From contig JAHDVF020001519.1 of assembly GCA_022606425.2 (NCBI GenBank), forward strand, positions 124,001 to 188,000: a DNA stretch of 64,000 bases. The letters run 5' to 3'. Within the stretch, counting starts at the first letter, position 1; each line of letters opens with the position of its first letter. The notes under the pieces were generated by a model. That model saw nothing but the letters and a program-made list of their open reading frames with translations. It did not search any database and had not been told where the DNA came from. Positions 52,290 through 62,274 of this stretch are shown piece by piece. Source of the DNA: Lepidostoma basale. Taxonomy: Eukaryota > Arthropoda > Insecta > Trichoptera > Lepidostomatidae. The position numbers and the translations under genes were made by a program.

Positions 52290-52640
52290 AAATTAAAGAT
52301 TTTTTTCTTTATTTTCTTTTTATCTACTTTGTACATACGAGTAAAACACTTATATAAAAATAAAAATAAATTAGATAGACATGTTTCGGACAAAGAGTCC
52401 TTCTTCAGTAAAGATAATTTTTTTTAAATATTATAAAATTGTTTACATGATCTAACAAATGTTATAAAGATTTATTTTGGAACGTTTATGCTTTTGTTAT
52501 ACTAAAGAAGGACAGTTTTTACGAAACATGTCTATGAAATTTAATTTTTTTAATACAATTGTTGTTTATACAAAGTACTCGTAAAACTAGAAATAAACCA
52601 TCAGAACAACAAAAAGTGTGGCGTATATAGAAGAAATAAT
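52290..52640. repeat. P2 foldback element
   Basis: A minus-strand motif (52378-52425) faces a plus-strand one (52508-52537: CTAAAGAAGGACAGTTTTTA, CGAAACATGTC, core lost). Outer arms carry AACTACTTTGTACAT-like and TACAAAGTACTCG text. Confidence 0.55.
52378..52427 (-). ncRNA. Hammerhead-like ribozyme motif, P2 family
   Basis: Minus strand: CTGAAGA, extra A, GGAC/GTCC around TCTTT, GAA, ACATGT, C. Stem I has only two clear pairs (TA/TA) before a mismatch. Confidence 0.55.
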
Positions 52641-52649
52641 TTAAGAAAA

Positions 52650-52780
52650 CGCGTTTTTTTCAACTTCTTCTAAATTTGTCTTTATTTCGTCAGCGACCGG
52701 TTTCGCCAGGCTTACTGGCATCGACAGAGGTGTCGGTGTCGAAATAAATACAAAAGTCGAAGTAGTTAAAAACATGTTTT
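52650..52780. repeat. P5 unit with P5 half
   Basis: Minus strand 52690-52733: CTGTCGATGCCAGTAAGCCT, GGCGAAACCGGTCGCTGACG. The CTGTCGA core is again the P5 form. A short facing copy (GTGTCGGTGTCGAAATAAAT) is deleted. Confidence 0.5.
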
Positions 52781-53194
52781 TATTATTATTGAAATATGTT
52801 TGTTTAAAGCTGAAAAATTCCAAATGTAAAATGTAGTTCTGTATCTCGATTATACAAACATTCTTATTTCAAAATGCGTACAGCGTTTGAAAAAGCTGAC
52901 ATCTTACCAATCTTTTAAATTATGTTTCGTGTCTAACAAATTACTACACATTTTTCCAACTCTTTTCCGAGATTGCTTTGCGATCACCAGGGTAACTCAT
53001 GTTAAACGACTGAGATTTATAGTGCCTTAAAGTACCAGTAAAAAACTGATAATTTCACTACAAGGGTTGCCTATCATAACGTGATGCTTAAAGATTCTGA
53101 AATTAATTGTATTTTTGTAAAATTAAACCACATAAATACGTTTTTTTTAAATGTTGAGTTATTAAACAAATGCGTGTAAGTGTGACATATTATA
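52781..53194. other. No gene recognised
   Basis: AT-rich; nothing seen. Confidence 0.3.
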
Positions 53195-53740
53195 ACTAAC
53201 TAACCAACCATCACGCCGTCTTCTCGGAAGGGTAGGCAGAAATAATGGAACACCACACTGTTCTGTCCTGACATACTTCTCTCGTTTCCTCTACATTCAT
53301 ACATTTTGTCATGCACGCTTTCTCCGATTCCTCAAGTGACCGACATTTAATATTTGATTGATTTGATCGTGCCACGTTCTCCTTGGTCTTCCTCTTTTTC
53401 TAGCTCCGTTCACGCCGTTTACATATACCTTCTTCACTATTCTGCCTTCACTTATTATTTCCATGTGTCCGAACCATCTTAATGACCCTTTCATTGTTTG
53501 GTTCATAACACTTTCACTTCTTATACTTGCATTTGACACTCTCTCATACTCGTATACATATTTACCACATTCGTCTTAGATATCTCATTTCTACTGCATT
53601 TATTCAACTTTCATCTTTCTTTTGCCAGTTCCATGCTTCACTTCCATACATAAGGGTCGGCACAAGAACACCATTATGCACTGCCGTATTAGCTTTTTTG
53701 GATAGGCTTTCGTTTGCGATGACAACTTGAAGATGTTTTA
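53195..53740 (-). mobile_element. LINE-A1 3' fragment
   Basis: Tail ACTAACTAACCAACCATC, then C-terminal codons on minus (SLRWFGHMEIISEGRIVKKV, NGVNGARKRGRPRRTWHDQI) and upstream YMHCGVLVPTLMYGSEAW-type text out of frame. Truncated just after KVVIANESLSKKA. Confidence 0.7.
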
Positions 53741-53799
53741 TTAATAAGAATAGAAATACTATCGTATGAAGTATTTTATTTGTGGTGCGGAAACATAAT

Positions 53800-54005
53800 A
53801 AATAAATTTAAAAACACTTTTACTAGTTTTTACACCACTTTTGTCAAAACCAACCGGTTTCGCTCCCGCTGTAGGCTTTTTCAGGGTTACAAATTAAACT
53901 GTAAATTTTGTAAGCCTGACGAAGCTTCGGTGAGAACGTAACCGATTGATTTTGACTAAAGCAAAGCGGTTTATACACTAGTTAAAGTATGTATAAAATT
54001 ATATT
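53800..54005. repeat. P6 foldback, decayed
   Basis: Minus strand 53848-53893 has CTGAAAAAGCCTACAGCGGG, AGCGAAACCGGTTGG: stem II and core damaged. The plus-strand partner (53917-53952) has CTGACGAAGCTTCGG, GAGAACGTAACCGATTG. The AAGCGGT(T/A)TA flank is shared with the intact P6 at 60310. Confidence 0.5.
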
Positions 54006-54084
54006 TGTGTTTAGAAAATTAAACATAAGTTTTATTAAAATAAAAGCTACAAGAACCTTAATCAATGGTATTCGAAAAACTAAT

Positions 54085-54230
54085 TAATTAACCAGTCGAA
54101 TTAACGTGACAACCAAAATGGTGATAGAGTAGCTACCTATCACATGTCATGAGAATCAAAAGTTTTAAAAAATGTAAACAGTAATTGGATTCAAAAACCT
54201 TCTGTATGCAAATATGGAAAGCACCGAAAA
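54085..54230 (+). mobile_element. SINE body fragment
   Basis: GAATTAACGTGACAACCAAA, ATGGTGATAGAGTAGCTACC, TGTAAACAGTAATTGGATTC, matching 59008-59100 of the SINE at 58908. The tRNA-like head is absent. Confidence 0.55.
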
Positions 54231-54299
54231 ACTACCACATTGAAAAGACCCAAGTGGCATCCCAAAAACCTGCAAAAGTTGCTAATAGACATTGCTGCA

Positions 54300-54790
54300 A
54301 AACAATCCCTAGGACTGAAACAAATCAAACAACCTAAGTTTGTAACACCCGATGATGCCAACATCGGTTGGTAAAACAGCTGTCGCGACATTCTCAAAGA
54401 GTGAATAATAAAAATTATGATATAATAACGATGTTACATTTATTTTGTCCATTGTTTTGGCCGAAACACTATTATACACTAACATTGTTTTATGTATCAC
54501 AATTGTGTTTTTATTTTATGCGACAGCTGTTTCGTCAATTTTCAGGTGTTACTATAATATATCAAATGTAAAATTTTCGTGATATACCGAACCAAAATTT
54601 CGTAACACCAGATGATGTCAACATAGGCTGACGAAACAGCTGTCGCGTAAAATAAAAATAGAATTGTAATACACAAAACATTTTTTTTTAATTTAACAGG
54701 TTTATGATGTTGTAAATGTTAACAGTTAATAATGTTGCAGTATCATGGTGTTTCGGCCAAAACAATGGTTTATATAAATAAATCATTGTA
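54300..54790. repeat. P1 units, nested foldback
   Basis: Three P1 motifs: plus at 54346-54392 (CCGATGA core, GTAAA for GAA), minus at 54520-54560 (core lost), plus at 54602-54648 (CAGATGA core, GTCAAC/GCTGAC, GAA, ACAGCTGT, C). The last two form an inverted pair with TATATCAAATGTAAAATTTTCG in the loop, as in the 36.3-kb palindrome. Confidence 0.5.
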
Positions 54791-55539
54791 GAACCAAATA
54801 AGCATTCTCGCTTTCATTATACAGTATATACTCATATACGAGTATAAGGAGTTTTACCAAACTAATATCGCACCCATCGAAATGTATTAAATATTGATGA
54901 AAACATATGTTTTTAAGAAGTTTTTTTTATATTTTATCAGCTCGCATATTAGGTTTTGATAAAATATTATAAGACACTCATTAGACTTTTAGAAACCTGA
55001 CATTTTCATTCATGTTTAATATTTAATCTGAAATTTAATCATAATTCTAGAAACAATAAATTGATTTACCTTCAAAGCTTTGAATAGGAACAAAATGAAA
55101 ACTTCTTGCCTATCATCCAGAAATAATCCATTACAAGGGCTGTTTACCCTAAGGGAGTAAGTAAATAACAATTAAACTACAACAATGTAACTATTTGAAT
55201 TTTGCAACTTTCTAGTTCCAATTTCGAATAATATAATCCCTCAAGACATAAAAACTTTTGAATAGCGCCTCGTGGAAGAAATTCGAATCACCCAAAAGGA
55301 TATTGATTTTGTAATCAAACATGGCTGACAGCTAACCATATTAGTCCTTGTTGGGAATAATATCTTGTGTTTCCTCGGTTGATGTTTTAAAGGATGTGTT
55401 CACGGGGAAATGTCGCATACGAAAATACTTCAGTAAGTTTTTCCGGGTTTATGCAGCTTTTGGTGGAAAATGTGTTATGCTGAAATTTTCAATAAAGGTT
55501 TTTATTATATTATACTAGGATTTTTACCATTTTATACCT
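54791..55539. other. No gene recognised
   Basis: AT-rich, apparently unique. No frame above 60 codons and no repeat match found by eye. Confidence 0.3.
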
Positions 55540-56060
55540 ATCCAAAATAATGGCAGTGCACAATGGTGTACTTCTACCGACCCTTATGTCTGGAAGCGAA
55601 GCATGGAACTGGCAAAAGAAGGATGAAAGTAGAATAAATGCAGTAGAAATGAGATCTCTTAGACGAATATGTGGATACTCTGTGTATAATAGAGTGTCGA
55701 ATGAAAATATAAGAAGTGAATGCGGTGCGAATGATGGTGTTATGAACAAAATAATGAAAGGATCATTAAGATGGTTTGGACATATGGAAAGAATGAATGA
55801 AGAAAGAATGGTAAAAAAAATATATGTTAACGATGTAAATGGAACGGGAAATAGAGGAAGTCCGAGGAAAACATGGCACGATCAAATAAATCAAATATTG
55901 AATGTCGCCCATGTGAGAAATCGATGCGCGTGCATGACACGATGTATGAATGTTGAGGAAGCGAGAGAAATATGTCAGGAAAGAAAAGTGTGGCAGTCCA
56001 TTCTTTCTGCCTACCCCTTCGGGGAGACGGCGTGATGGTTAGTTAGCTAGTTAGTTTTTA
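55540..56060 (+). mobile_element. LINE-A1 3' fragment with 161-codon open frame
   Basis: The frame 55550-56035 is continuous: MAVHNGVLLPTLMSGSEAWN, RRICGYSVYNRVSNEN, CGANDGVMNKIMKGSLRW, RKTWHDQINQILNVAHVR and SAYPFGETA at the stop. It shows how the 27-kb copy read before its two frameshifts. An in-frame loss of a few codons (VAHVRNRCAC) is the only oddity. Tail GGTTAGTTAGCTAGTTAG. Confidence 0.85.
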
Positions 56061-56089
56061 CTTAGGAAATTGAAAAACTTTGTTTAATT

Positions 56090-56560
56090 CCCTATTTAAT
56101 AAAAAATATTAAAAAAACCGACATGTTTCGGGTAATACCTTCAATTCACCTAAAATTAGATACAATAATTCAAATCTAAAAATTAACCTATGCTATTTGT
56201 TATAAGAAGGTACTGATAATTATTTTTTAACAGTAAGAACTAATAAATAATTTTAAATAACAATAATACATGATGATAATATAAAAAAATCTAAATTACA
56301 ATTTTTTATATTTTAAAATATTTTTTTATATTATCATCATGTACTTATAACATAATTATAACAAGTATTACAGGTTAATTTTTAAATTGGAATTATTGTC
56401 TCGAATTTGAAATACGTTTTTATTAGACTTTCTTTGTTTAGTTTTAATTATATTTGTACACCTGAAGATGGAGGTATCCTCCGAAACATATCGTGTTTTT
56501 AAATATATTTTTATTATTAAATAGTGGATTAAACAAAGTTTTTCAATTTCCTAAGTATAA
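56090..56560. repeat. P3 foldback element
   Basis: Left arm GAAAAACTTTGTTTAATTCC (56071) with a decayed minus motif at 56110-56140; right arm with an intact motif and GGATTAAACAAAGTTTTTCA (56527). Both arms carry AAATTAACCTATGCTATTTG-like text. The middle is a TTATATTATCATCATGTA palindrome. Confidence 0.6.
56455..56500 (+). ncRNA. Hammerhead-like ribozyme motif, P3 family
   Basis: Stem I strand ACAC, CTGAAGA (56462-56468), extra T, GGAGG/CCTCC around TAT, GAA, ACATAT, C, stem I partner GTGT. Stem I and II are perfect. The palindrome has one change (ACATAT), which would weaken dimer stem III. Confidence 0.6.
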
Positions 56561-56696
56561 TACTATGGAATAACAGTGTTAATGCCTTAGCGTTCAATAA
56601 ATTTTATTATATTTCTTGTTCCTTGAACAATGATGTAAAACTTCATATTTAATAATTAATATGAATGAAAACGTCTGTTTACATATGGTTTATTAT

Positions 56697-56870
56697 ACAA
56701 ACCATCACGCCATTACACCGAAGGGGTAGGCAGAGAGAATGGACCAACACACTACTCGATTCTGACACACGTCTCTAGCTTCCTCCACATTATTGATAAT
56801 GCCTCAGAGGGGCGAAACTTGTCATTCTATCTAAAATATAATAAAACTCCTAGAAGAAATACGTTTTCAT
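56697..56870. mobile_element. LINE-A2 stub joined to P4 unit
   Basis: ACAAACCATCACGCCATTAC to CTCTAGCTTCCTCCACATT (minus-strand LINE-A2 end) is followed at 56790 by ATTGATAATGCCTCAGAG, GGGCGAAACTTGTCATTC (P4, palindrome mutated). Confidence 0.5.
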
Positions 56871-56929
56871 TAGTAATATTTTTATTTTATTATTATATAT
56901 ATAGAGTTTCGGCCACGTGAGGAGTCCAT

Positions 56930-57460
56930 CTAGGAAGTCCTCAAAACTTGTTTGGTTCTGACTGTGCTTGCCCTTGCTTCAACTTCTTCTTCTTCTTCAG
57001 CCTGTATTGACCGTCCACTCCTGGACGTAGGCCTCCTCTCGCATTTTCCATTCTCTTCTATTCTGAGCGATCTGCATCCAGGCACTTCCCGCACTTCTCC
57101 GGATATCGTCGCGCCAACGCAACTGTGGGCGCCCAACTCCACGCTTTGCCGTCCTTGGCCACCAGCATAGCAGTCGCCTTGTCCACTTTTCATCTGGATC
57201 GCGAGCGACATGTCCCGCCCTTCGCCACTTGAGGGTCTCGGCCATCTTGATAACATCGGAAACCTTTGTCCTGACTCTTATGTCCTCATTTCTGAGTCTG
57301 TCCTGTAAGCTGATACCCAACATGGCTCTCTCCATTGATCTATGAGTGACTCTTAGCTTGTTGACACTTGTTTGTGACATTGTGACTTGCTTCAACGGTA
57401 CATGTTATTATTGGTCTTACGCACGCTTTATAGATTCTTGTTTTAGTATTAATGACCAAC
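56930..57460 (-). mobile_element. LINE-C 3' fragment with open frame
   Basis: A 132-codon minus-strand frame (56997-57395): MSQTSVNKLRVTHRSMERAM, LGISLQDRLRNEDIRVRTKV, LKWRRAGHVARDPDEKWTRR, GRPQLRWRDDIRR and EEAYVQEWTVNTG at the stop. Tail GAAGAAGAAGAAG. Same family as 22390 but from a different branch. Confidence 0.75.
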
Positions 57461-58017
57461 AACTTCTAGATACGAATTTAAAATAACATATTTTTTCGGT
57501 ACATTAAATATTAACTAGCGGCAAAAACATTTTAAAATCTAAATGATTCCATGTTATCTACATAGCAAGGTGAAGTTTACGAACATAGTGGAATTGCCCT
57601 TAAAGTCGGGTCCTCGGAGCAGTTGAGAATTGATAAATAAGGCTCATTTATTAGGGCATAAAGTTTTCTGCATGGCAAACCAAACTTGACAATTTTCGCT
57701 TATAGATGGAATGCCCTCTCCCTCGCGCGATTGTATCGGCGCGGCGGGGGTGTGAGAGAGACGGCGAAGCGAGGTGACAAAGTCGATATAAATGCAAAGT
57801 AGACGGGGAGCTATTCCGTCGTTACCTTTTTTCGCGTTCTGCATGTATTCCGGTGTAACTGTTTCCAGAAGCGGATTAAGGAATTCTAAACCAGTTTTAC
57901 ATATTTGGGATTTAATATTTTATTAGTCCATTGTTTTGGTCAAAACACCGTGATATCATACTCCAACATTATTAATTGAAAAATTTACAACACTGGTATA
58001 ATATCACAATTTTTATA
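57461..58017. other. Unique DNA with GC-rich island; P1 flank at end
   Basis: 57690-57790 (TCGCGCGATTGTATCGGCGC) is GC-rich; its minus-strand frame (HTPAAPIQSREGEGI) weakly echoes 45310. From 57920 the text CCATTGTTTTGGTCAAAACA and ACACTGGTATAATATCACAA is P1 flank, into which the next mariner has inserted. Confidence 0.35.
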
Positions 58018-58720
58018 TTAGGTTGGGGAAAAAGTAATTTCGTATTTCGCGCCCCTTTTTTTCTTCAACTAAGTATGTCAACTAAGTAAGTATTGGTCAC
58101 ATTGGATTATATAATACGGCGTTGCAAAGGTGTGAGTGTATACTACAAACGTTTCTTTGACAGTATTGCGCTTGGTCTATTTAGTCGTGAACTATCATGC
58201 GTTGAGATTGAGGTCTCAAAAGAAGCGTCATATTTTACATTTTTACTACCTAAAAGGGAAAAACGCGTCGAAAGCGACAAAAAAAAATGTGATGTATACG
58301 GGGCCAATACTCTTCGGTTCGTGCTGCGCAACAGTGGTTCGAGCGATTTCGTTCTGGTGTAGTGGACGTGAATGATGCACCACGTTTTTGGCAGGCCTGT
58401 CGTCGAAAATGTCGATAAAATCATGGAAAATATCAAGATAGACCGTCACGTTAGCAGTCGTAGCATCGCCCAGAAGCTTAATATCGATCATAAAACCATT
58501 TGCAGAAGGCTGGATTCAAGAAAGCTCGATGTTCGGGTGCCACACGAGCTGACGAAAATAAAACCTCATGGACCGAATTTCCATCTGCGAATCGTTGCTG
58601 AATCGCTACAAAATCGACCCATTTCTGAAGCGGATGGTGACTGGTAATGAAAAGTTGGTCACTTACCACAATGTCAAGCAACAAAAATATCGTAGTCAAA
58701 AGCCAACGAAGCGGTTTTTG
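58018..58720 (+). pseudogene. Truncated mariner with broken transposase
   Basis: The left end TTAGGTTGGGGAAAAAGTAA is a mariner terminal repeat of the cecropia/Hsmar1 style. Transposase pieces appear in changing frames: HILHFYYLKGKNASKATKK, ENVDKIMENIKIDRHVSSRS, IAQKLNIDHKTICRRLDSRK, RVPHELTKIKPHG and LKRMVTGNEKLVTYHN, the first catalytic motif with Asn in place of Asp (GNEK for GDEK). It stops near KPTKRF; the two other catalytic Asp and the right end are missing. Confidence 0.8.
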
Positions 58721-58890
58721 AGAATGTCGCAACAGCTGTTTCGTCAACCGATGTTCGCATCATCAGGTGTAACAAACAATTTTGATTATTTGTAAGATCT
58801 GATGATGCCAACATCGGTTGTCACTCAATAAGAGGATAATAAAAAAATGGGATATTAGACCAGAGTTGTAAATTTTTACAGTTAATAATA
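58720..58890. repeat. P1 unit joined to the truncated mariner
   Basis: Minus strand 58725-58772: CTGATGA, T, GCGAACATCGGTTGAC, GAA, ACAGCTGT, T. Stem II has mismatches. A second, plus-oriented core, CTGATGATGCCAACATCGGT (58800), loses its 3' half. P1 text on both sides of the mariner (57920-58017 and here) suggests the mariner landed in a P1 element. Confidence 0.5.
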
Positions 58891-58907
58891 TTTCATTCCA
58901 ATACTTC

Positions 58908-59115
58908 ATTCCTGACGACCTTCGTGGCAGAGTGGTAAGAGCTCTGACTTCCTTACCGAAGGTCCTGGGTTCGATTCCCGGCGATGGCAGTGTGATTGGT
59001 CTGGTGTAGAATTCACGTGACAATAAAATGGCGATAGATTGGCTACCTATCATCAATATAATAGCTAAAAATAATGGGTTTACAGTAATTGGGTTCAAAC
59101 GACCTGTTGTATACA
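58908..59115 (+). mobile_element. tRNA-derived SINE, best copy
   Basis: TGGCAGAGTGG (A box) and GGTTCGATTCC (B box) lie in a tRNA-like head, GACGACCTTCGTGGCAGAGT to CCTGGGTTCGATTCCCGGCG. The body is TGTGATTGGTCTGGTGTAGA, TTCACGTGACAATAAAATGG. Fragments at 24588 and 54085. The promoter boxes match the RNA polymerase III consensus. An isolated tRNA pseudogene is unlikely given the shared non-tRNA body. Confidence 0.75.
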
Positions 59116-59169
59116 AGGAAAAAAACTATATATATATTGGGAAAAAAAATAAGTTTTCTGATTTGTATT

Positions 59170-59420
59170 TTCTTCTTTAGCCATTTCCCCATTATATGGG
59201 GTCAGCTTTCCTAATATTCCTCCGCAAAACTTTGCGATCCTGCGTCACCTGGCTGTTCAGCCCCAGCGCCCTCGGGTCGTTCCTGACTGTGGACGTCCAT
59301 GTTGCAGCAGGCCGACCCGGTCCCTTTCTTTCATCTTCCAGTTGCAGGGGCTTGTGGACAATGTAGTCATTAACTCTTCTTCTCACATGACCTTACCATC
59401 GCAGACGACGTTCCCAAGCT
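59170..59420 (-). mobile_element. LINE-H 3' fragment
   Basis: Minus-strand codons GHVRRRVNDYIVHKPLQLED, KGPGRPAATWTSTVRNDPRA and VTQDRKVLRRNIRKADPI, then WGNG. The GRP-aromatic motif and DRK..RR pattern are those of LINE C termini. Only copy in the window. Confidence 0.6.
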
Positions 59421-59624
59421 TATTCTGCTATAGGGGTGACTTTTCAAAATCCTCTAATACACTCATTTAACTCTACCAGCATATTTATTTCTGCCTCTGT
59501 TCTCCTTGGCATCTTGTGGCCCTGCAATCCGATACGCAGAGCATGGAAGGTCTTACGGCGGTTCGGTAAAACCTCATCTTCTTTCTTCTTTCTTCGTGTC
59601 CTCATTAATGATGCTCGTGATTTT
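59421..59624. other. Unassigned, possibly more LINE text
   Basis: CCTCTGTTCTCCTTGGCATC and TTCTTTCTTCTTTCTTCG; no clear frame. Confidence 0.25.
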
Positions 59625-59760
59625 AAATCAAATCAAATCAGTTTATTAACTAAAAACACATTACAAACAGCAACATTTTTAGGGCATCTGTTGAGTGCAG
59701 GTCAAATATTATAAAAATACAACATAATACCAGGAACGCATAAGAGATGGTTTAATAGTC
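59625..59760 (-). mobile_element. LINE-F 3' end
   Basis: AAATCAAATCAAATCAGTTT, ACACATTACAAACAGCAAC and ATAATACCAGGAACGCATAA match the terminus of the copies at 24783 and 31418. Only the 3' UTR remains. Confidence 0.65.
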
Positions 59761-60059
59761 ACGGGATATCATTCTCAAAGTTTCAGCAGCATAAAGACGT
59801 ATCGGGAATATGAGGGTGCGCATAATTTTAATTTTGGTGGAATTTTAAATAACTAGATATTTCCAGACTTGGGTTCGGCACACCTTTCCTTCGAAAGGAC
59901 ACGCCATTAAAACCAGTATTCCTTGATTCTTATTTTTAACGTTTGATAATATTTTATTACATGTTTTGCATTAAAAAATAATTAAAAAAATGTCAATAGA
60001 AATTGATAATGATATAGCAGAGCGTAACGCTCCCGCACAAACTATAATATAAAACTTCT
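59761..60059. other. No gene recognised
   Basis: AT-rich; nothing seen. Confidence 0.3.
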
Positions 60060-60265
60060 TAATAATGTAAGTTTTCACGAATATCAAATTTATATTACGG
60101 ATAACTAATAAGAATGAAAAAATCCGTTTTATTGAAGTTTTATAACAATTTATATGTATGAATGACATGTTTCACCTCTCTAAGGCATTATCAAATGTCG
60201 ACATTTAAATTGACATAAAAAATTATAAAACAAACGTCTTCATTCGTTTTAATTATTTAATATGG
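60060..60265. repeat. P4 unit
   Basis: Minus strand 60148-60193: TTTGATAATGCCTTAGAGAG, GTGAAACATGTCATTC. Core TTGATAA, palindrome ACATGT intact. The right arm is reduced to ATAAAAAATTATAAAAC-type flank. Confidence 0.45.
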
Positions 60266-60307
60266 TACACCTGCATATTCGTATTTTAACCACTTTATAC
60301 TTTACAA

Positions 60308-60352
60308 CAACCAACCGGTTTCGCTCCCGCAGGAGCTTCGTCAGGGTTACAA
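60308..60352 (-). ncRNA. Hammerhead-like ribozyme motif, P6, best copy
   Basis: Minus strand: stem I strand AACC, CTGACGA, extra A, GCTCC/GGAGC around TGCG-type loop, GAA, ACCGGT, T, stem I partner GGTT. Stem I is perfect over four pairs and extends by wobble. U at the cleavage position is allowed in hammerheads (A, C or U). Confidence 0.7.
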
Positions 60353-60454
60353 AAGATACTGAAATTGGTTGGTTATTGTAAAGAAAACAAATAGGTTGTT
60401 GTAAAGAATAAAGTGGTATAAATACAAATTAACAAGTGTATTAGGGAAGGACCA

Positions 60455-60800
60455 CGTTACAAATGAAGAGGTTCTCAGCAGAGTTGAAGATAATAGGCAC
60501 ATGTTGAACACCATAGCGGAGAGGCGCGCGAGATGGAATGGTCATGTGTTGCGACACGAATGTTTCCTGCATGATGGAATTTCCTAAATTGGAATTTCCT
60601 GAATTGGACGGAATGATCGAGGGATCGATTGGCAGAGGACGACCTCGCCAGGAGTACCTAGAACAGATTTGCCGAGATATGGGCTGTACCTCTTATGCGG
60701 ATTTGAAGAGAGTTGCCGGGAACCGAGCGGAGTGGAAGAGGAGATGCGTCGCCTTGCTGCAGACAAATCTTTAGATTGAAACCGGAGAAGAATAAGTGTT
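60455..60800 (+). mobile_element. LINE-E 3' fragment
   Basis: ATAGCGGAGAGGCGCGCGAG, then codons EGSIGRGRPRQEYLEQICRD, LKRVAGNRAEWKRRC and LLQTNL before a stop. Ends GAAACCGGAGAAGAATAAG. A 10-bp repeat, TGGAATTTCC, around 60571-60600 is a local duplication. Confidence 0.7.
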
Positions 60801-61020
60801 TTGATATTATATTTAATAATGTCACTCCACAAATTCAGCGTTTCATACGATATATATATATGTAATATGGAGTCCTCACATCATTGTTTAAGAAAGAATA
60901 GATAATTAAGTATAACAATTATATGAGAGGAGGCGTTGCAAGATTTTTTCCTTTTAAAGAGGGTGTGGTCCAGAAAAGTTTGGGAACTTATGCGTTAGGC
61001 TATTGCATTTTTAACATATT
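60801..61020. other. No gene recognised
   Basis: Unique AT-rich text. Confidence 0.3.
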
Positions 61021-61275
61021 TAACTAACTAACTAACTAACCATCACGCCGTCTCCCCGAAAGGGTAGGCAGAAAGAATGGACTGCCACACTTTAATCGAT
61101 GCGGTACTCCATCCTTCTCTTTTCGCCATCGCGAGAGACGCGGTGTGATGGGTTGCGAACCTCATCGCCACCAAAAGGCATCTCCCGCGCACACTTGGAT
61201 CGTTCAACGTCTACATAATAAATCTAAAACAAATTATCTGAAATACAATGATATGAAATAAAATAACAAAGAAAA
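61021..61275 (-). mobile_element. SINE-like element S, copy 3
   Basis: TAACTAACTAACTAACTAAC tail, CATCACGCCGTCTCCCCGAA, then the S body (ATCGCGAGAGACGCGGTGTG, TTGCGAACCTCATCGCCACC). The longest match to LINE-A1 among the S copies (to GGACTGCCACACTTTAATCG). Confidence 0.65.
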
Positions 61276-61389
61276 ATAATTTAACACATAAACACATAAT
61301 TTTAGATGGTGCACTTGTCGTCAGCTGGACGATCCGGACATTTGTGTTTATTTAATTTTTATCTTATTTAAAATGCAAATTTTCGACAA

Positions 61390-61612
61390 AAAACGTCATC
61401 ACGCTGTCTCTCTAGAAGGGTAGGCAGAGAAAACACAGCCACACTACTCTATCATGATACACCTTTCTAGATTCTTCCACATTCATACAATGAATTATAC
61501 ACGCAAGTCCATTGTTCAGATTTCCACCATGATTGACCTTTTGAAATTAGATTAATCTGGTCATGCCCGTGTCCTCCTCGGTCTTACTCCAGTCAATACT
61601 TTATTCGACAAA
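61390..61612 (-). mobile_element. LINE-A2 3' fragment
   Basis: GTCATCACGCTGTCTCTCTA, ATTCTTCCACATTCATAC and TCCTCGGTCTTACTCC, in LINE-A2 order; no tail. Confidence 0.5.
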
Positions 61613-61615
61613 CAT

Positions 61616-61830
61616 ATTTAGAAATTAGTCAGTGCACAATGGTGTTCTTCTACCGACCCTTATGTATGGAAGCCGAGCATGGAACTGGCAAAAGAATGAT
61701 GAAAGTAGAATAAATGCAGTAGAAACGAGATCTCTTAGACCAATGTGTGATGATACTCTATGTATGATAGTGTCGAATGAAAATATAAGAAGGGAATGCG
61801 GTGCGAATGATGGTGAACATATTTAAAGGT
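61616..61830 (+). mobile_element. LINE-A1 internal fragment
   Basis: AGTGCACAATGGTGTTCTTC, YGSRAWNWQKNDESRINAVE and MRRECGAND-type text, ending abruptly at GGTGAACATATTTAAAG. Truncated at both ends: an internal piece without the 3' tail, unlike every other LINE-A copy here. Confidence 0.6.
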
Positions 61831-62274
61831 TCTAAAAACTTGAATGGTGATATTTTTAAAAGATAATTGATTGATACGTGAAATTATGTTGGGAAAATCC
61901 TCCTACAGAAAAAAATGGTTTTACCATGGCGCGATAAAAAGTAGTTTTTTTAAATTTAAATATGATAATTTAATATTTAAAGTATTTAAATCCATTGATA
62001 AGTATTTGCCTTTGTGACATCTATCTTCCAAAGGAATTTTTTGGAATGTTTTACTTTTTGTTGTTTCTCCACATTAAAGCAACGGTTTTTTCTAATGAGA
62101 TGATATTTAAAAAGGGAAGATCACTGAGAGAACAATGGTTTATTAAAAAAATAAAATTATAGACATATGATAATGCCCAATAACGGCAAAACTTTAAAAA
62201 GCATCTTTTCCCTAAAATAAAATAAAACTCGTATTAAACAAACGTTTTAATTCGTTAAACAATGTTCATAATCT
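61831..62274. other. No gene recognised
   Basis: AT-rich; TAATGCCCAATAACGGCAAAAC at 62171 is a possible P4 relic. Confidence 0.3.

Noticed and set aside
58914..58985. A functional tRNA gene
   Set aside because: The A and B boxes and T arm are good, but the acceptor and anticodon arms do not pair, and the non-tRNA body recurs at 24588 and 54085, so it is a SINE.
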